DNA of 64,000 bases from Triticum aestivum (taxonomy: Eukaryota; Streptophyta; Magnoliopsida; Poales; Poaceae), in NCBI RefSeq assembly GCF_018294505.1, contig NC_057804.1, positions 249,039,099 to 249,103,098 on the forward strand. Reading direction: 5' to 3'. The first letter of the stretch is position 1. Every line of letters begins with the position of its first letter. Below, in pieces: positions 22,174 through 33,800 of the stretch. Made by a program: the position numbers and the translations under genes. Under the pieces are notes generated by a model, which had not been told where the DNA came from, ran no database searches, and saw nothing but the letters and a program-made list of their open reading frames with translations.

Positions 22174-23160
22174 ATGTGCGTCACGGCCCGGCGAATGCGT
22201 AGGCTTCTCTGCTCATGGCGCGGGAGCTCCTTCGCTAGCCCAGTCGACGACTTCTACGAGGAGTGGCTCAAGCGCATCACCGAGCTCGTCAGTGCCGCCG
22301 GAGACTCCACTGCGCCGGCCCGCTCACTGCCTCAGCAACCGCCTTCCACGGGCGACGTGGCTCACGGGGCACCTCCACCACCTCTAGCCCAGGGTGCCAT
22401 CGTCGAACCAAGGCGGGTGGCGCTGCGCGCGAAGAAGCAAGCTGCCAAGTGGTGCAACAGCCCCAAGAAGATGCACGTGTGCTTCCAGCACCTCCACGTC
22501 AAGACCGTGTGCCTCCTGTGATGGTGGCAGCGCGCCAGCACCAAGACCAAGGTCCACCTCCTCGACGGGCTCCCATGACCACAGTAGGGTGGCGTGCATT
22601 CACCATGGAGCTTCGCAACATCATCTGGCCGGGCAAGTTCAAGCCTGATAAGCCCCCACGCTACGATGGCACCGCCGAGCGTGTCGAGTTCCTGCAGCTC
22701 TACGAGCTGAGCACTGAGGGGGCCAGCGGCGATGAGAAGATCACGGCGAACTGGTTCCCCATGGCCCTAAAGGATGGCGCACGCTCCTGGTTCCTGAATC
22801 TCCCCATGGGATCTGTCTCCTCCTGGGATGAGATGCACGACAACTTCATCGCCAACTTCCAGGGCACTGGCGACCGCCTGCCGGCCGTGGGTGACATATG
22901 ACGCATCAAGTAGTAGCCAGGGGAGACCCTGCAGAAGTACATCCAACGCTTCAACAACATTCGCCTCAAGATCCCCAATGTGTCGGACGATGCCATCATC
23001 TCAGCGTTCACTGATGGCGTCTGTGACGCCAAGATGAAGGAGGAGCTCGCCATCCATGAGGACCTCTGCACGGCTCTGGAGATGTTCAACATGGCGAACA
23101 AGTGCGCAAGGTCTGAGGAGGGACGCCTCTCCCTCCTCGAGCTCCCTGATGCTTCCTAGA
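22174..23160 (+). pseudogene. gag: Gag of the Tat-like element
   Basis: The capsid core is clear in the frame open to 22901: FKPDKPPRYDGTAERVEFL, YELSTEGASGDEKITANWF, ALKDGARSWFLNLP, SWDEMHDNFIANFQGT. A TGA at 22899-22901 and TAG TAG at about 22911 interrupt where relatives read RRIKQQPGETL. The same gene continues with PGETLQKYIQRFNNIRLKI, DDAIISAFTDGV, MKEELAIHEDLCTALEMF and EEGRLSLLELPDAS, then a TAG at 23158. The N-terminal part (22174-22560) is frameshifted: FYEEWLKRITELV in one frame, the Gln/Pro/Arg-rich part in another. It would form the particle; it is not functional here. Confidence 0.85.
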
Positions 23161-24463
23161 AGACAAGAAGGCCAAGGCCAAGGACATGAAACGCAAGGGG
23201 CCAGCTATGCTTGCAGCAGAGCCGGAGATGATGCGGGGTTGCAATCATCCAGAGTCATCGAAGAGCAACCAACCGTTCTGTGTCTTCCACAACATCCCCA
23301 ACCAGAACAACAATGACTACCAGGAGCTTAGGGCCCTCCGCGACAGACGCCTCGGTTGACGCCCCAAGCACAACGATCGAGGCTACGGTCGTGGAGACGG
23401 CCGAGGTGGAGGACGCTTCGATGTTCGCGACCATCATCAAGAGTGGTGTGACCAACCTCGGGAGGACCGCTGATAGGGCCAGCCTCTCGAGGGCGCCTAG
23501 AGGGACCAGCCTTGTGAGGATCAGCCTCAGGGCGACACCGGTCTTCCTCCTCTTCCTCCATTGCCAAGAAGGAACGAAGACCATCACCAGGACGAGGGGG
23601 CTGGGGGCTTCCAGGAGCCTCGAGCCTAAGCCTACATCCAGGGCAGCTCTTAGGCCCAAGCCTCTCATCGCATCTTCAAGTAGTTCGCGCGCGAGGTGAA
23701 CATAGCACTCCCCAAGCTCGAGCCAACATGCCCGCTCAGGTGGTCCAAATACGCCATCACCTTCAACTCCACCGATCAGCTCAAGTGCGCGGCCACTGTT
23801 GGCGCGCTCCCAATGCTCTGCTCTCCCATTATCAGCAACGTGGTCGTCACCAAGACTCTCATTGATGGTGGAGCAGGGCTCATTGTTCTCTCTGTCCAGA
23901 CGTTCAACAGGCTCCAAGTGCCATATCACCAGCTTCGGCCTACCAAGCCCTTCTCAGGAGTGACCGATGGCTCCACACATCCGATAGGGTAGGTCCGCCT
24001 CCCTATCACCTTCAGCAAGCGCGACAACTAGCACACCGAGCTCATTGACTTCGACGTCGCCGACATTCGCCTGCCATACAACGCCATCCTTGGGTACCCA
24101 ACACTGGCCAAGTTCATGGCGGCAACACACCACGGCTACAACGTCCTCAAGATGCCAGGGAGCGGCGGCATTATCATGGTCGCCTGTGAGGAAAACGACG
24201 CGGTGTGCTCCCTCGAGAGCGCCTACCAAGCTGCAGCAGTTGAGAACCCTGAAGACGAGGGAGATGTCCTCCCTCGTGAGGTTGCCCCCAAGACGAAGAA
24301 GCTGCAGCAGGGCCAGGGGTCTCATGAGGAGGCATCGCCCGACAGCGCCGCATTGAGCCTCGTGTCCTTGGATGGGGCGCCTTCACCTATTGCATATGAA
24401 GGCGCGCCTGGCGCCCCTCTCAGGCTGGGCTCGGGGCTCTCCTCTGGAGGGCCTCGGACCTAG
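23161..24463 (+). pseudogene. Gag C-terminal linker and protease-like domain of the Tat-like element
   Basis: 23161-23700 is a decayed Arg/Gly/Pro-rich linker with several frame changes; a plus-strand piece keeps CVFHNIPNQNNNDYQELRAL-like sequence. From 23696 the frame LPKLEPTCPLRWSKYAITF leads to VVTKTLIDGGAGLIVLSVQTF at 23845-23905, the Tat-type protease motif (DGGA in place of DTGA). A TAG at 23992 and another near 24028 break it. The frame from 24116 has AATHHGYNVLKMPGSGGII and ends at 24463. No CCHC knuckle was found. Confidence 0.75.
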
Positions 24464-25491
24464 CCAAAGTCACGAGGGAGGCGCTCGGGCACCATGTGGA
24501 GACATGCTTCAGCGCACGCTTACCAGGAGAAGGCACATGGCGTGAGGCGCCAGGTGTTTAGGAGTTCATCAGCAAGGCAGTCAAGGAGATTCATGTGGCA
24601 AGGGTTCTGCAGGGCGATCACCACCCACCGCCGGGCACGGCTCATTGCCTTGGAGAGGGTAAGTATTTCCACGTCTGCATCAACATCCCAGGGCTCAACA
24701 GGGTCGCATCTCAGTAGCTCTTCTGGCCGTCCCGTGTTGGCCGATGCAAGGGTCCCCCTCACAGCTACGTTCGCACGTGTCGGTGTCAAAACCGGCGGAT
24801 CTCAGGTAGGGGGTCCCAATCTGTGCGTCAACGATGATGGTAACAGGAAGCAAGGGACACAGATGTTTACCCAGGTTCGGGCCCTCTCGATGGAGGTAAA
24901 ACCCTACTTCCTGCTTGATTAATATTGATGATGTGGGTAGTACAAGAGTAGATCTGTCACGAGATCGTAGAGGCTAAACCCTAAGAGCTAGCCTATGATG
25001 GAATGAATGTAATTGTGATCGGCCTTCTAAGGACCAACCTCTCCGGTTTATATGGACACCGGAGAGGGCTAGGGTTTACATGGAGTCGGTTACAAGGAAG
25101 GAAATATAATATCTGGATCGCCAAGCTTGCCTCCCACGCAAAGGAGAGTCCCATCCGGACACAGGCCGAAGTCTTGAGTCTTGTATCTTCACGCTTCAAT
25201 AGTCCGGACGTAGTACACAGTCCGGCTGCCCGGATACCCCCTAATCCAGGAGTCCCTCAGCACGCCCTTCGGCCTACCGAGCGCGGCTGTCGCATTCCAG
25301 CACTGCATGAGGGACGTCATAGAAGCTCAGGAGGCTAAGCACCAGGCGATCCTGGTGGAGATGGAGACGCATCTTCAGGAGCCCCCAGGCCCCCGGAGCC
25401 TCCCTAGGCTGAGGGCCAAAGTGGCTCGTGAGGAACGACTTCAGCAACGCGGATCTTCTACTACCCCGACATCTCTTCAGCAATGGTGCTA
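24464..25491 (+). pseudogene. pol: Reverse transcriptase remnant of the Tat-like element, split by a solo LTR
   Basis: Left part (24560-24777): decayed but readable LGEGKYFHVCINIPGLNRV-like sequence and PPHSYVRT. Right part (25260-25491): PFGLPSAAVAFQHCMRDVI, then EAKHQAILVEMETHL and a stop at 25490. Together they place the RT motif T-P-F-G-L across the solo LTR: the T codon (ACG) is the end of the GCACG target copy before 24778, and its second copy precedes CCC TTC GGC. The catalytic YxDD block, RNase H and integrase are not found, so most of pol is lost. Confidence 0.75.
24778..25259 (-). mobile_element. Solo LTR (482 bp) of a gypsy-type element, with 5-bp target duplication
   Basis: On the minus strand it opens TGAGGGACTCCTGGATTAGG and ends GGTTTTGACACCGACA. 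Both flanks are GCACG (24773-24777 and 25260-25264), a perfect 5-bp target duplication. A TATA-type TTTATATGG lies near 25047 (minus-strand CCATATAAACC). No internal domain is present, so the element was reduced by LTR-LTR recombination. The sequence is one I remember as an abundant Triticeae LTR; I do not name the family. Confidence 0.95.
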
Positions 25492-26435
25492 GGTGACATC
25501 TTTTCAGTTCGTTCAGTTTGGGGGCACCCCTCGGGCTGCATTATCCCCAAGTCGCGTGGGTCTGTCCCTGCAACATGTATCTCTTTCGGGTCTATTAGAA
25601 TTAGTTTACCTTCCCTTATGAGCTGCCATGAAATTATCAACTGCCTGATCGGCGCTTACTCGCCAAGAACGTCTCGCGCCCTAGCGAGCCCACCCACGAC
25701 CGCCTCATGATTAAGGACTGGCACGACGTCTGTGCTCGGGTCCGTTCCTACAGCATCGCTAAACCCAAGAGGCTGAGCTCTGGCTCACAAGCTAGCTCCC
25801 GTGTACGTCAACTCCCATGGACTTGGTGCCTTATTCTCGCATGAGCTAATCGCGGGCGGATGAGTGAGGGTGCAGGACCTGGTGCCTTGTCACCACGAGA
25901 GTCGTGCACCGGTTGTTTTTCTTCAGGACCTTTGCATGAGAAGACTGGGCATGGCATCTGTGCTCGGGTCCGTCCCTGCAGCGTCGATAAGCCCAACCGC
26001 TGAGCTCTGTCTGGTGGGCCGACCCCATTCACGTCACCTCCTGGGGTTGTTGGTGTCTAGCCTTCTCATGGAACAACCTCAGGAGACTCATTCGGTGCAG
26101 GTTGCCTAACCATCTTGCAGGACTGACACAAGAGTTCCCGATCAAATTCAGGCGCAACCCGCCTTGAGGTAGGGCCTCGTGAGTCCCGCGCTGGCTCATG
26201 AGTGCCCATACGCTCCTCCTCCGGCCCTGCCGTGCAAGCCACGTGTCAGGGCGGGGCTGTACATGCCCAGGGGGCTCTCCTTAGAGGGAGCCCCCTCCCA
26301 CGCACCAGTGGAAGCACCATGCTCCATGCTGGCGGTCAACACAGCCGAGGAGGGGCTATGCCTGTGCAAGAGCGGAAGTGCCATACTCCGCTCTAGTGAT
26401 AAACAACTAAAGGTAGCCTCATGGCTGCAGCAACT
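25492..26435 (+). other. Remaining internal sequence of the Tat-like element, no clear gene
   Basis: About 0.9 kb without credible coding. It contains a duplicated stretch: 'ctgtgctcgggtccgt.cct' followed by 'gctgagctctg' at 25730-25785 and again at 25956-26012, about 228 bp apart. GC content and word use match 34631-35350, which supports both being parts of one element. Confidence 0.55.
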
Positions 26436-27253
26436 TGATGTTGGGTAGAACCCTAGTGGCCCGATCTTTCACGATTGGAGTGGGATCCCTCAAAGAACAT
26501 GAGGAACACGGGGAAGAACGAGAGAAATCACAAGGGGAAACATTGAAGAACAAGTCCAATCACACATCCACTAGACAATCAAACACACATGATCCACAAG
26601 GTACATAAACAACAGAGAGAAAGATACAAGGTAGAGTTCATCTCTAACAGGAGGTCTTGATGGTATCCTAGACGGATCTTCCCACGAGGGGGTCTTGATG
26701 ATATCCCATAGGATCTTCTTACATGGAGGTCTTGAACTCCATGGGAGTGGTCTCTCTCTCTCAAGAGGAGGAGGTAGGAGCAAAGCTCACCTAAGAATTA
26801 GCTATCATATTTGCTTCCCCTAGAAAGGAGGTGGAGGTGGTCTATTTATAGTCTAAGACACGAAGGGGTAAGTGGGAGAGGGATACAAGGCCAAAGGCCC
26901 ACGACTGCACACAGGCAGAGCGGTAGTACCGGACCTTGGGCAGTAGTACCGCTTGTAGGCGGTAGTACCGCTTGTTCTGGAGCGGCCAGGTTCTCTTCCT
27001 CCTTCTCTTCCATGCTTCCCTTGCGGACGGTGTAGTCGTTCCTTGACTCTTGCACTCCTCCTCAACATCCATGAAGCTCCGACAATACCTATGCATGCAC
27101 ACGGGAGAAGTGTCAAGTAGTATACCATCCTCGAAGGGGTCAAGTGAACACGTGTAAAGGAGAAGATTCACCTTTATGTATGAGAAGTAGAGGTCGCACG
27201 TGTCACATGCCATGTGAACTCTTGACATGGTGATGACCGTAGGATTCGCCGCA
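26436..27253 (-). repeat. 3' LTR of the minus-strand gag-bearing element
   Basis: Closely similar to 33801-34630. In element orientation it starts TGCGGCGAATCC at 27253 and ends TACCCAACATCA at 26436. The TATA-type box is TATAAATAG on the minus strand at 26842-26850. It carries three copies of the (C)GGTAGTACC(G) inverted repeat at 26921-26970. Confidence 0.8.
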
Positions 27254-27273
27254 TTATCCCCTCCCCCTTGGGA

Positions 27274-30200
27274 AAGATCCGACCTCATATCAAAAACCAA
27301 ATCACCATGGGAAAGAGATGGCTTCACCATGAAGAAGTGGACGTTCACTAAGTACTCGTCCTCTTCAAGCTTGCAATGGGCACTCTCCAATGTCGCACCG
27401 TCTTGGGATTCCTTCAAAATGAGCAAGGACAACAAACACTTGGAAAAACAAATGTGGTTAGCGTTAGTGCAAAACCTAGCATTCAAGTGGTGATTCACCA
27501 AAAAAGTGTCGTCATCAAGCATAGCATATGGTGTGATAAAGGATTGTGACATGGCATGTAAGCATATCAATCGAGCACAAGCAAAGATATCATGGGGACA
27601 AGTATTCAAATGTGAGGTAGAGATGCAAATATGTGTGACAAGAGAATAAGCAGCTACCTCGAGGTCATAGCAAGCATTCACAAATCGCTCAATGAAAGGT
27701 TTATGGTAGACATAGGAAAGATTCACAACACGAAATTAAATGAAGTGTCTAAACACATGGGTCAAGTGCAAGACAATCCAAGCATAACATGCATAGGGTG
27801 TAGTGAATATAGTGTGCCACTCAACACAATAGAAAGAGCAAATGTTCATCATGTGTGAGACAATCAAGTCAAGCATGAGACAAGCAATGGGACATGGCAT
27901 ATGTGAGGAAGTGACATTGTTGCAACCAAACATATGATAGGAGCAAGTAATCCAAGAATTGGATGCAACACACAAGGCATATATATCATGATGCATGGGA
28001 ATGTGAAAATGGCAAGTCAAAGCAAGATCTCTAGCAAGTGCGCAATCAAGTGGTCCAAGATGACCAATAAGTCTCATGGTGCAAGCAACACAAGTAGTAT
28101 GATCGGCAATATCCATGCTCAAGAAAGATGTCACCTTGAAGGCATGTCCTTGTGAATTCTTCACAATGCCGAAGTGGTGGGAAATGTGGTGTAGAAGCGA
28201 GTCATGGTAGAATGTATGAGGCTCACTCTCAAGAGCTCGAATGGTCAACTCACGTGAAGTGGAAGTCGACATGAAGTCCAAGTATCATACACATGCACAA
28301 GACAAAACAAAGAAAGTATGTGCATGGTAGATAAACACATCATCCATCATGATGGTTCTCCTCTCTTGCACATAATTTTTAGAGGCACAAGTGCATGAAT
28401 AATATGATGCAACAATGGCTATATTCATGGCACTAGGTATATGGTGCAAAGAAGTATGACAAGCATGCTTCGCCAGAATTATGTCAAATCTCCAAATATA
28501 TGCAATAATGCTATGGGGGCAATATCTTGAGAAAAAGAAGAGAATCATTGTTGCACTCAATACATGGAAAATCTAGCATGAGATAGGCAACACATGGAGA
28601 TATATGACAAGAAACAATATGAATCATGGGCAAAGCATATAGATGTTTGTCGTCAACCGCATGAGATGAGCAAGTATGAATCATGGGTGATGCAACACGA
28701 GTAAGCATAGAGATCAAGTCGTGCAAACTAGTGGAGCGAAGATGCAACACACTAGAATATATCATGGCAATCATGTCATCTGAGCAAATACTAGGTATAG
28801 ACAATGCACATGACATATCGCAAGCACGAACACAAAGCAAGATGAAAGTATCATCATAGGAATGGGTCATGAATAGAACATGGCAATAACAAGTGATATC
28901 TCCACCAAGCTTGCAAATACACATACAAGTACTAGAGTCAATCATCATGTGTAAAGCAAAGCATGGGTCACAAATGCATGGCAAAGGCATAGTAATGAGC
29001 ATATCATGCAAAGTGAACATGGGAAGATGGGCAAAGGATATGTAATGGACAATAACCCATAGCCAAGTGAGGGCCATGTAGAAGAAATGTGTGAAGTATT
29101 TGCATGAAGAGAGCGGTGGGAAAGACAATCCACGTGATCCCAAGTCATCGTTGCTCTCTAGAGCTTGTTTTGTCGACTCATGGGTTTGCGAGGTTCACAA
29201 GTATTCATTGGTACCTACACAAAAGAGACACAAACAAAAGAAATTGTGCAGGTGGTAAATGTACACATCATCTGTCATGATGTGTATGTGCACGTGTGAG
29301 TTAGCACAAGATAAGAAATGCTCAAAGAAATTTGATGCATGGTATAAGAACATGTCATCCATCATGAAAGAATAATTATTGTGTATGACACGATGGGGAC
29401 ACAAATTGAGAATGCAATTATATAGCACATCAATAGCATGTTTATTCCTGGGAAACATATGGTGCACACAAGTATTGGGATCATGCAATGAATGGGATGA
29501 ATCAAAATCTCCTAAAATGTATGAGGAAACTATGGGGGTCTCCTCATGAACAACATTGGAAACATCATATGGAGAAAATGGACAACATCCAAAACAATGC
29601 ATATCCGAAGCTAGGAGGTCATGGCATGGCATATGAGATAAATGATGGAAAGGGATCATATCAATATCATCACAAGAAAAACAAATGCCAATAACCATGG
29701 GCTTGTCATCTATGTCATAAGTGCAAATTGGGTTTATTTTAATGGCATATGTATAGTCACTACGATGAGATTGCAAATAAGACATATGGTTGATCTCATG
29801 CATAGCGTATGACAAGTCAAACGGATTATCAAACATGGCGTGACCTAAGGAATTGTCACAAGAAATCCTATGTAACATGGCATCACAACTAATAGATTCC
29901 ACATGAGAATCATCATATTCATCATAAATGGGAAAATCATCGCATGGTGAAATCATACTAGCATGAAGCATGGTACTAGGTGGATCAACATCATGAAAGC
30001 AATCAATGTCAAGAATGTCCACTAGTGGGACTAGAGCATCACCGTCACCTATGCTACCTTTGTCATTCCACTCAAGTGGTGTAGGTGAGGTGGAAAAGAC
30101 AAAATGGTGGTCATCTTCACCTTGATGGAACCATGTGGGGGGTGCATCATATTCCACCATGGCCATCGTCTTGTCCAAAGGAAGGACGAAGTCATCGAGT

Positions 30201-30498
30201 ATCGGCGCACCAAATGAGAAGACATAGTAGAGGTAGAGGTCAAGTTGTTAGAAGTGAAAATGGCCTCACGGGACCTATCCACTATCACACTCTCTCTATG
30301 TGGTGGTGCACTCACTCCCTCAAAATAGGTGCACTCAAAGTCACATATGGTGTAGTCACTCTCACTCTCAATATGGTGGCAAAAGTCACTCAAGTCATCA
30401 TACATCACCGTGGTCGAAGGGAGAATCCCATGCTCAACCATCTCGTCATTGTCGCCGTGGATGAAGGCCGAAGATGGCACATTATCACTCTCCTCCAT
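27274..30498 (-). pseudogene. Long His/Cys/Met/Asp-rich reading frame of unknown function, several frameshifts
   Basis: I recognise no domain. Nearly the whole 3.2 kb is open on the minus strand in successive frames: 30498-30049, 30178-29195 (327 aa), 29143-28511 (210 aa), 28560-28285, 28281-27736 (181 aa) and 27726-26842 (294 aa), the last running through the polypurine tract (DLSQGGG) into the LTR. The product is unusually rich in His, Met, Cys, Asp and Ser, with recurring patterns such as MDDMFLYHASNFF, MTDDVYIYHLHNFF and MMDDVFIYHAHTFF, which look like internal repeats. Sparse stop codons over this length suggest former coding. The composition partly reflects CATGATG-type codon runs. I recall the same sequence family as abundant in wheat. 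It might follow gag in one polyprotein. Confidence 0.5.
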
Positions 30499-31764
30499 GA
30501 CCGAAGGGAAAAATCACATGCTCGATCATCTTGTCATCATCGCCGTGGATGAAGGCCGAAGATGGCACGTCATCACTCTTGCCTCCAAAGATGGAAACAT
30601 CATCCTTGCTCGCCACCTTGTCGCTCACCTCCAAAGCTTGGTCCTTGAAGGTCTCCGTAGTCGTACTCGTCGCTGCACCATCTTGAAAAAGAGTCAAGAT
30701 AGACTCGGCATCATCAATGCCACAAAGAGGGATGGCGGTGAAGTCGAACTTGGGAGCATCATCTTGGAGCTCGTCGGGCTTGGACATCGTGGTGGTACTA
30801 GACTCATGCTTATCGTAGAGCTTGGTCACCGTGAAGTGTGCTTGGGGTGGAGAAGCCTTGGCCTTCATGAGTTTTTGTTCCGCCTTGAGAGCACCAATCT
30901 AGTAGTCGTCGAGGGACTTGTAGTCCTCGAGGAAGATAGTCTTGGATATGTCGTTGTTCAATCCCATCATGAAGTGGAACTTCATCGAAATAGGGTCGTC
31001 CACGCCGGCTCGTCGCAAGGCAATCTTCATCTCCTTGAAGTACTTGTTGATGGACTTGGATTCTTGGATGGTGTTCTCCAATTGGCGTCGAAGTTGTTCC
31101 GTGTAGGTTGGAGGCACGATCTCTCACCACAAAGCTCTCTTCATCTTGGGCCAACTCATCTCGTAGCTCTCAGAAGGTGTGTGAAGCCACCATGTCGAGG
31201 CGTAGTCGTGGAAGTTTCTTGTGGCGCATTTCACTTGATCTTCGGAAGGTACTTGATGTAGCTTGAGGTAGTCGTCCATCAAAAGCTCCCACTCGAGGTA
31301 CTCCTCGGGTTCTTGAGTCCCATAGAAAGGAATCTTCTCATCGGTGTCGAGATCGTAGTAGCTCGTGGAAGTCGTGGACTTGAGCTTGGGGAGCTTCTCT
31401 TGAGCGTAGTCTTGGGGTGCTTATTGGCGAAGATGTCATGCGTCCATAGGCGAAGATGACTTGAAGTCGCTTGGCGAAGATGCCAAGGGAGATGGTGAAT
31501 TCGTTGAGCAGTAGTTGGTGTTGAGCTCTTGACCTTCACGTTCTTGTTGGTGATGGCATCGATGCCGATGTGATCTTGCCGGAGATGGTAGCTCAGAAGC
31601 ATGTGCTCTTGAGCGTCTTCTCGGAGATGGGGAAGAACTCTTGTAGGACTTGATGAGGGCTTTCATCTCCTCCATTTGAGCTTGCATCTTGGCGTCGGAG
31701 TTGTTTTTCGTGGCATCGAACTTGTCATTGTTGTAGACCTAAGGTGAAATGCCTTGCCTATCCA
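30490..31764 (-). pseudogene. gag: Gag of the minus-strand gag-bearing element
   Basis: The segment 31117-30899 has the gag-like core LRRQLENTIQESKSINKYF, KEMKIALRRAGVDDPISMKF and HFMMGLNNDI, typical of Retrotrans_gag regions in gypsy elements. The N-terminal part (31687-31279, frames broken) is Ser/Arg/Lys-rich with MQAQMEEMKALIKSYKSSS. It is preceded by a possible start near 31764 that meets a TAG after eight codons. The TAG at 30899 (DY*IGALKAEQKLM) precedes the C-terminal part 30868-30485, acidic and Thr-rich. No zinc knuckle found. A long plus-strand ORF over the same DNA (30410-31261) is treated as its shadow. Confidence 0.65.
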
Positions 31765-33783
31765 TCACAAGACTCGAGTAGAGGTGAGTTGGAAATGAGA
31801 TAAACAATACCAAGTTACCTTTACCCAAAGTTGAGGATGTATCCTTTTCACTCAATGTGAGATGAAAGAATAGTGGAATCGGTACCAGACTTGTTCACTC
31901 ACAAATATCAAGTAAAGCTTATGGTGGAGCTCGGTGAGGATAGTGGCACAAAAATTTGATGCAAAATGTTGGCAAGAGTCAATAATGTTGAAAGAGATTC
32001 ACAAATTTTCAAGTGAAACAAGTAGACCAATAGCAAAGAATGACACACGGAAACACACACACGGATAGATAAATGGGGTCATGCAACCAAGGAATGAGCA
32101 CCAAATGTGGAATCCATGGAAAACGCTCGTGTTGCACAACTCAAGAGAGAAGCTAGCACGATTGCTCAATAGGCGGATACGGCACTTGTGCACAACCAAT
32201 AATATGCAAAATGGATATACTTTCTATCCCAAGTATGCTATGTATGTATGGTTCCCGGTGTTCTCTCAAGATGTTCCAAGATGATCGGATATGACAATCT
32301 TATGTGCAATGTGGTATGATGCTATGGCACTTGCTTACAAGCTTCTTTTGCTCTCTTTCTTTTGCTTAAAAGCTTTATTTCTTTTTTTTGTATGGCCACT
32401 TTTGCACAAAGCACAAACCAAGATAGCAATTGTGTATATGCGGGAACAAAATTGTGACACAAGATATGATACCAATATATGCAGCACGATGATATGGTAT
32501 GTATGCTATGGAAAGTATGATCACTAATGTGCACAAGTCACGTTGCCAACAATACTCAAATGGCTAGTCTCGATGGGCAAGTGACGCAAAATGGGCTAGG
32601 TCTTATCAATGCAATGGCTGGGGAATATACAATAGTGTCGTCGAGGTTACCGTCCTTGGCGCTGATGAGAGGCGGTGTTGCCGATGTCGACCCGTTCCTA
32701 GTTAGCCGAAACACCCTAGGAAACAGAAACACCGCAAACTCAAAATCTCCAAAGGTAAATGTCAAATGGTGGTAGCGGAAAGCGGTGGTGGTTTGCACTC
32801 GGCAATGCGAAAGTGGAATGATGGGCTATACATGTGTCAGAGTTGAAGTTGCCGTCCCTAAGTAGCCAAAACACCTTAGGGGACACAAGCCACAACTCAA
32901 ACAAGCTCAAACAACAACTGGGTAAAGTTGGTTTGGCGAAATGTATGGTGGGCGGTAGTTATGGTGGTGGTGGTTGATGAAGAAGTAACCGTCCCTAAGT
33001 AGCCGAAACACCTTAGGAGACTCGAATAACTACTCAAGCAACCACTAATGTTATGGTGAACAAAATGGGTTAGGTTGCGGAAGTCGGTGGTGGCTATGCG
33101 GAGGATATGGTGGAGGGCATAGTCAAACTTGCCAAATTTTGGACAATTTGATGGATTCAAATGGTGTTGGAACCTATCTAGATGGATGGGGGATGTCAAT
33201 AGCTACTCAACGAGCTAAAGAACGCGAAAATCGAACTCCGGATGTGGAAGTTATTAGCAAGACGTTGAAACTCGCAACGCTGAAACTGGGAGGGGCGGAA
33301 GTACCTCTAGGATGGGCGGTAGTACCGCTTGTAAGCGGTAGTACCGCTTGGGGTGGGCGGTAGTACCGCTCGTGTCAGGATTTTTCGGCAGTTTGAGGCT
33401 GAAACTGGGCTGGGCAGAAGTACCGCTTGGGAGGACGGTAGTACCGCTTATGGGCGGTAGTACCGCTCGGGATTCTTCGCATATCGAATCGGGGCGCGAT
33501 TTTGGGGCGGAAATGGATGATTTCGGTGGTAAAATTTGACGAATTTCATGGATGGAAGGAGGGGAAACTTGGGGAGATGGTAGATCCACTCGAAACTAAG
33601 CAAATGCACGGATCAAAATCAACAAAACATCATCAAAGCAACAAATCACAAAGAATTTTTGGAGCTATTTTTTGTGGGGATTTTCGGATTTAGGACGGAA
33701 ACAACAAAATCAAGCTAGAAAACAAAGGTAGGGGCTCCAAAAACGTGATCAACGTGGCTTATGATACCAAGATCATGAGAAAG
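31765..33783 (-). other. Leader region of the minus-strand element, with degenerate repeats
   Basis: No gene seen. At 32640-33030 three related blocks carry CCGTCCCTAAGTAGCCGAAA followed by CACCTTAGG (near 32649, 32849 and 32988). At 33299-33475 five exact CGGTAGTACCG inverted repeats and two variants occur. A palindrome-rich leader between primer site and gag could affect RNA folding or packaging; that is inference. Confidence 0.55.
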
Positions 33784-33800
33784 CTGGCTCTGATCCAAGA

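Noticed and set aside
23255..23929. Minus-strand ORF of 224 aa
   Set aside because: Antisense to the gag-protease linker of the Tat-like element; Leu/Val/Ala-rich composition typical of a shadow frame.
30410..31261. Plus-strand ORF of 283 aa
   Set aside because: Opposite strand of the gag region of the minus-strand element, Leu/Gly/Val-rich with no motif; the minus strand has the recognisable gag core.
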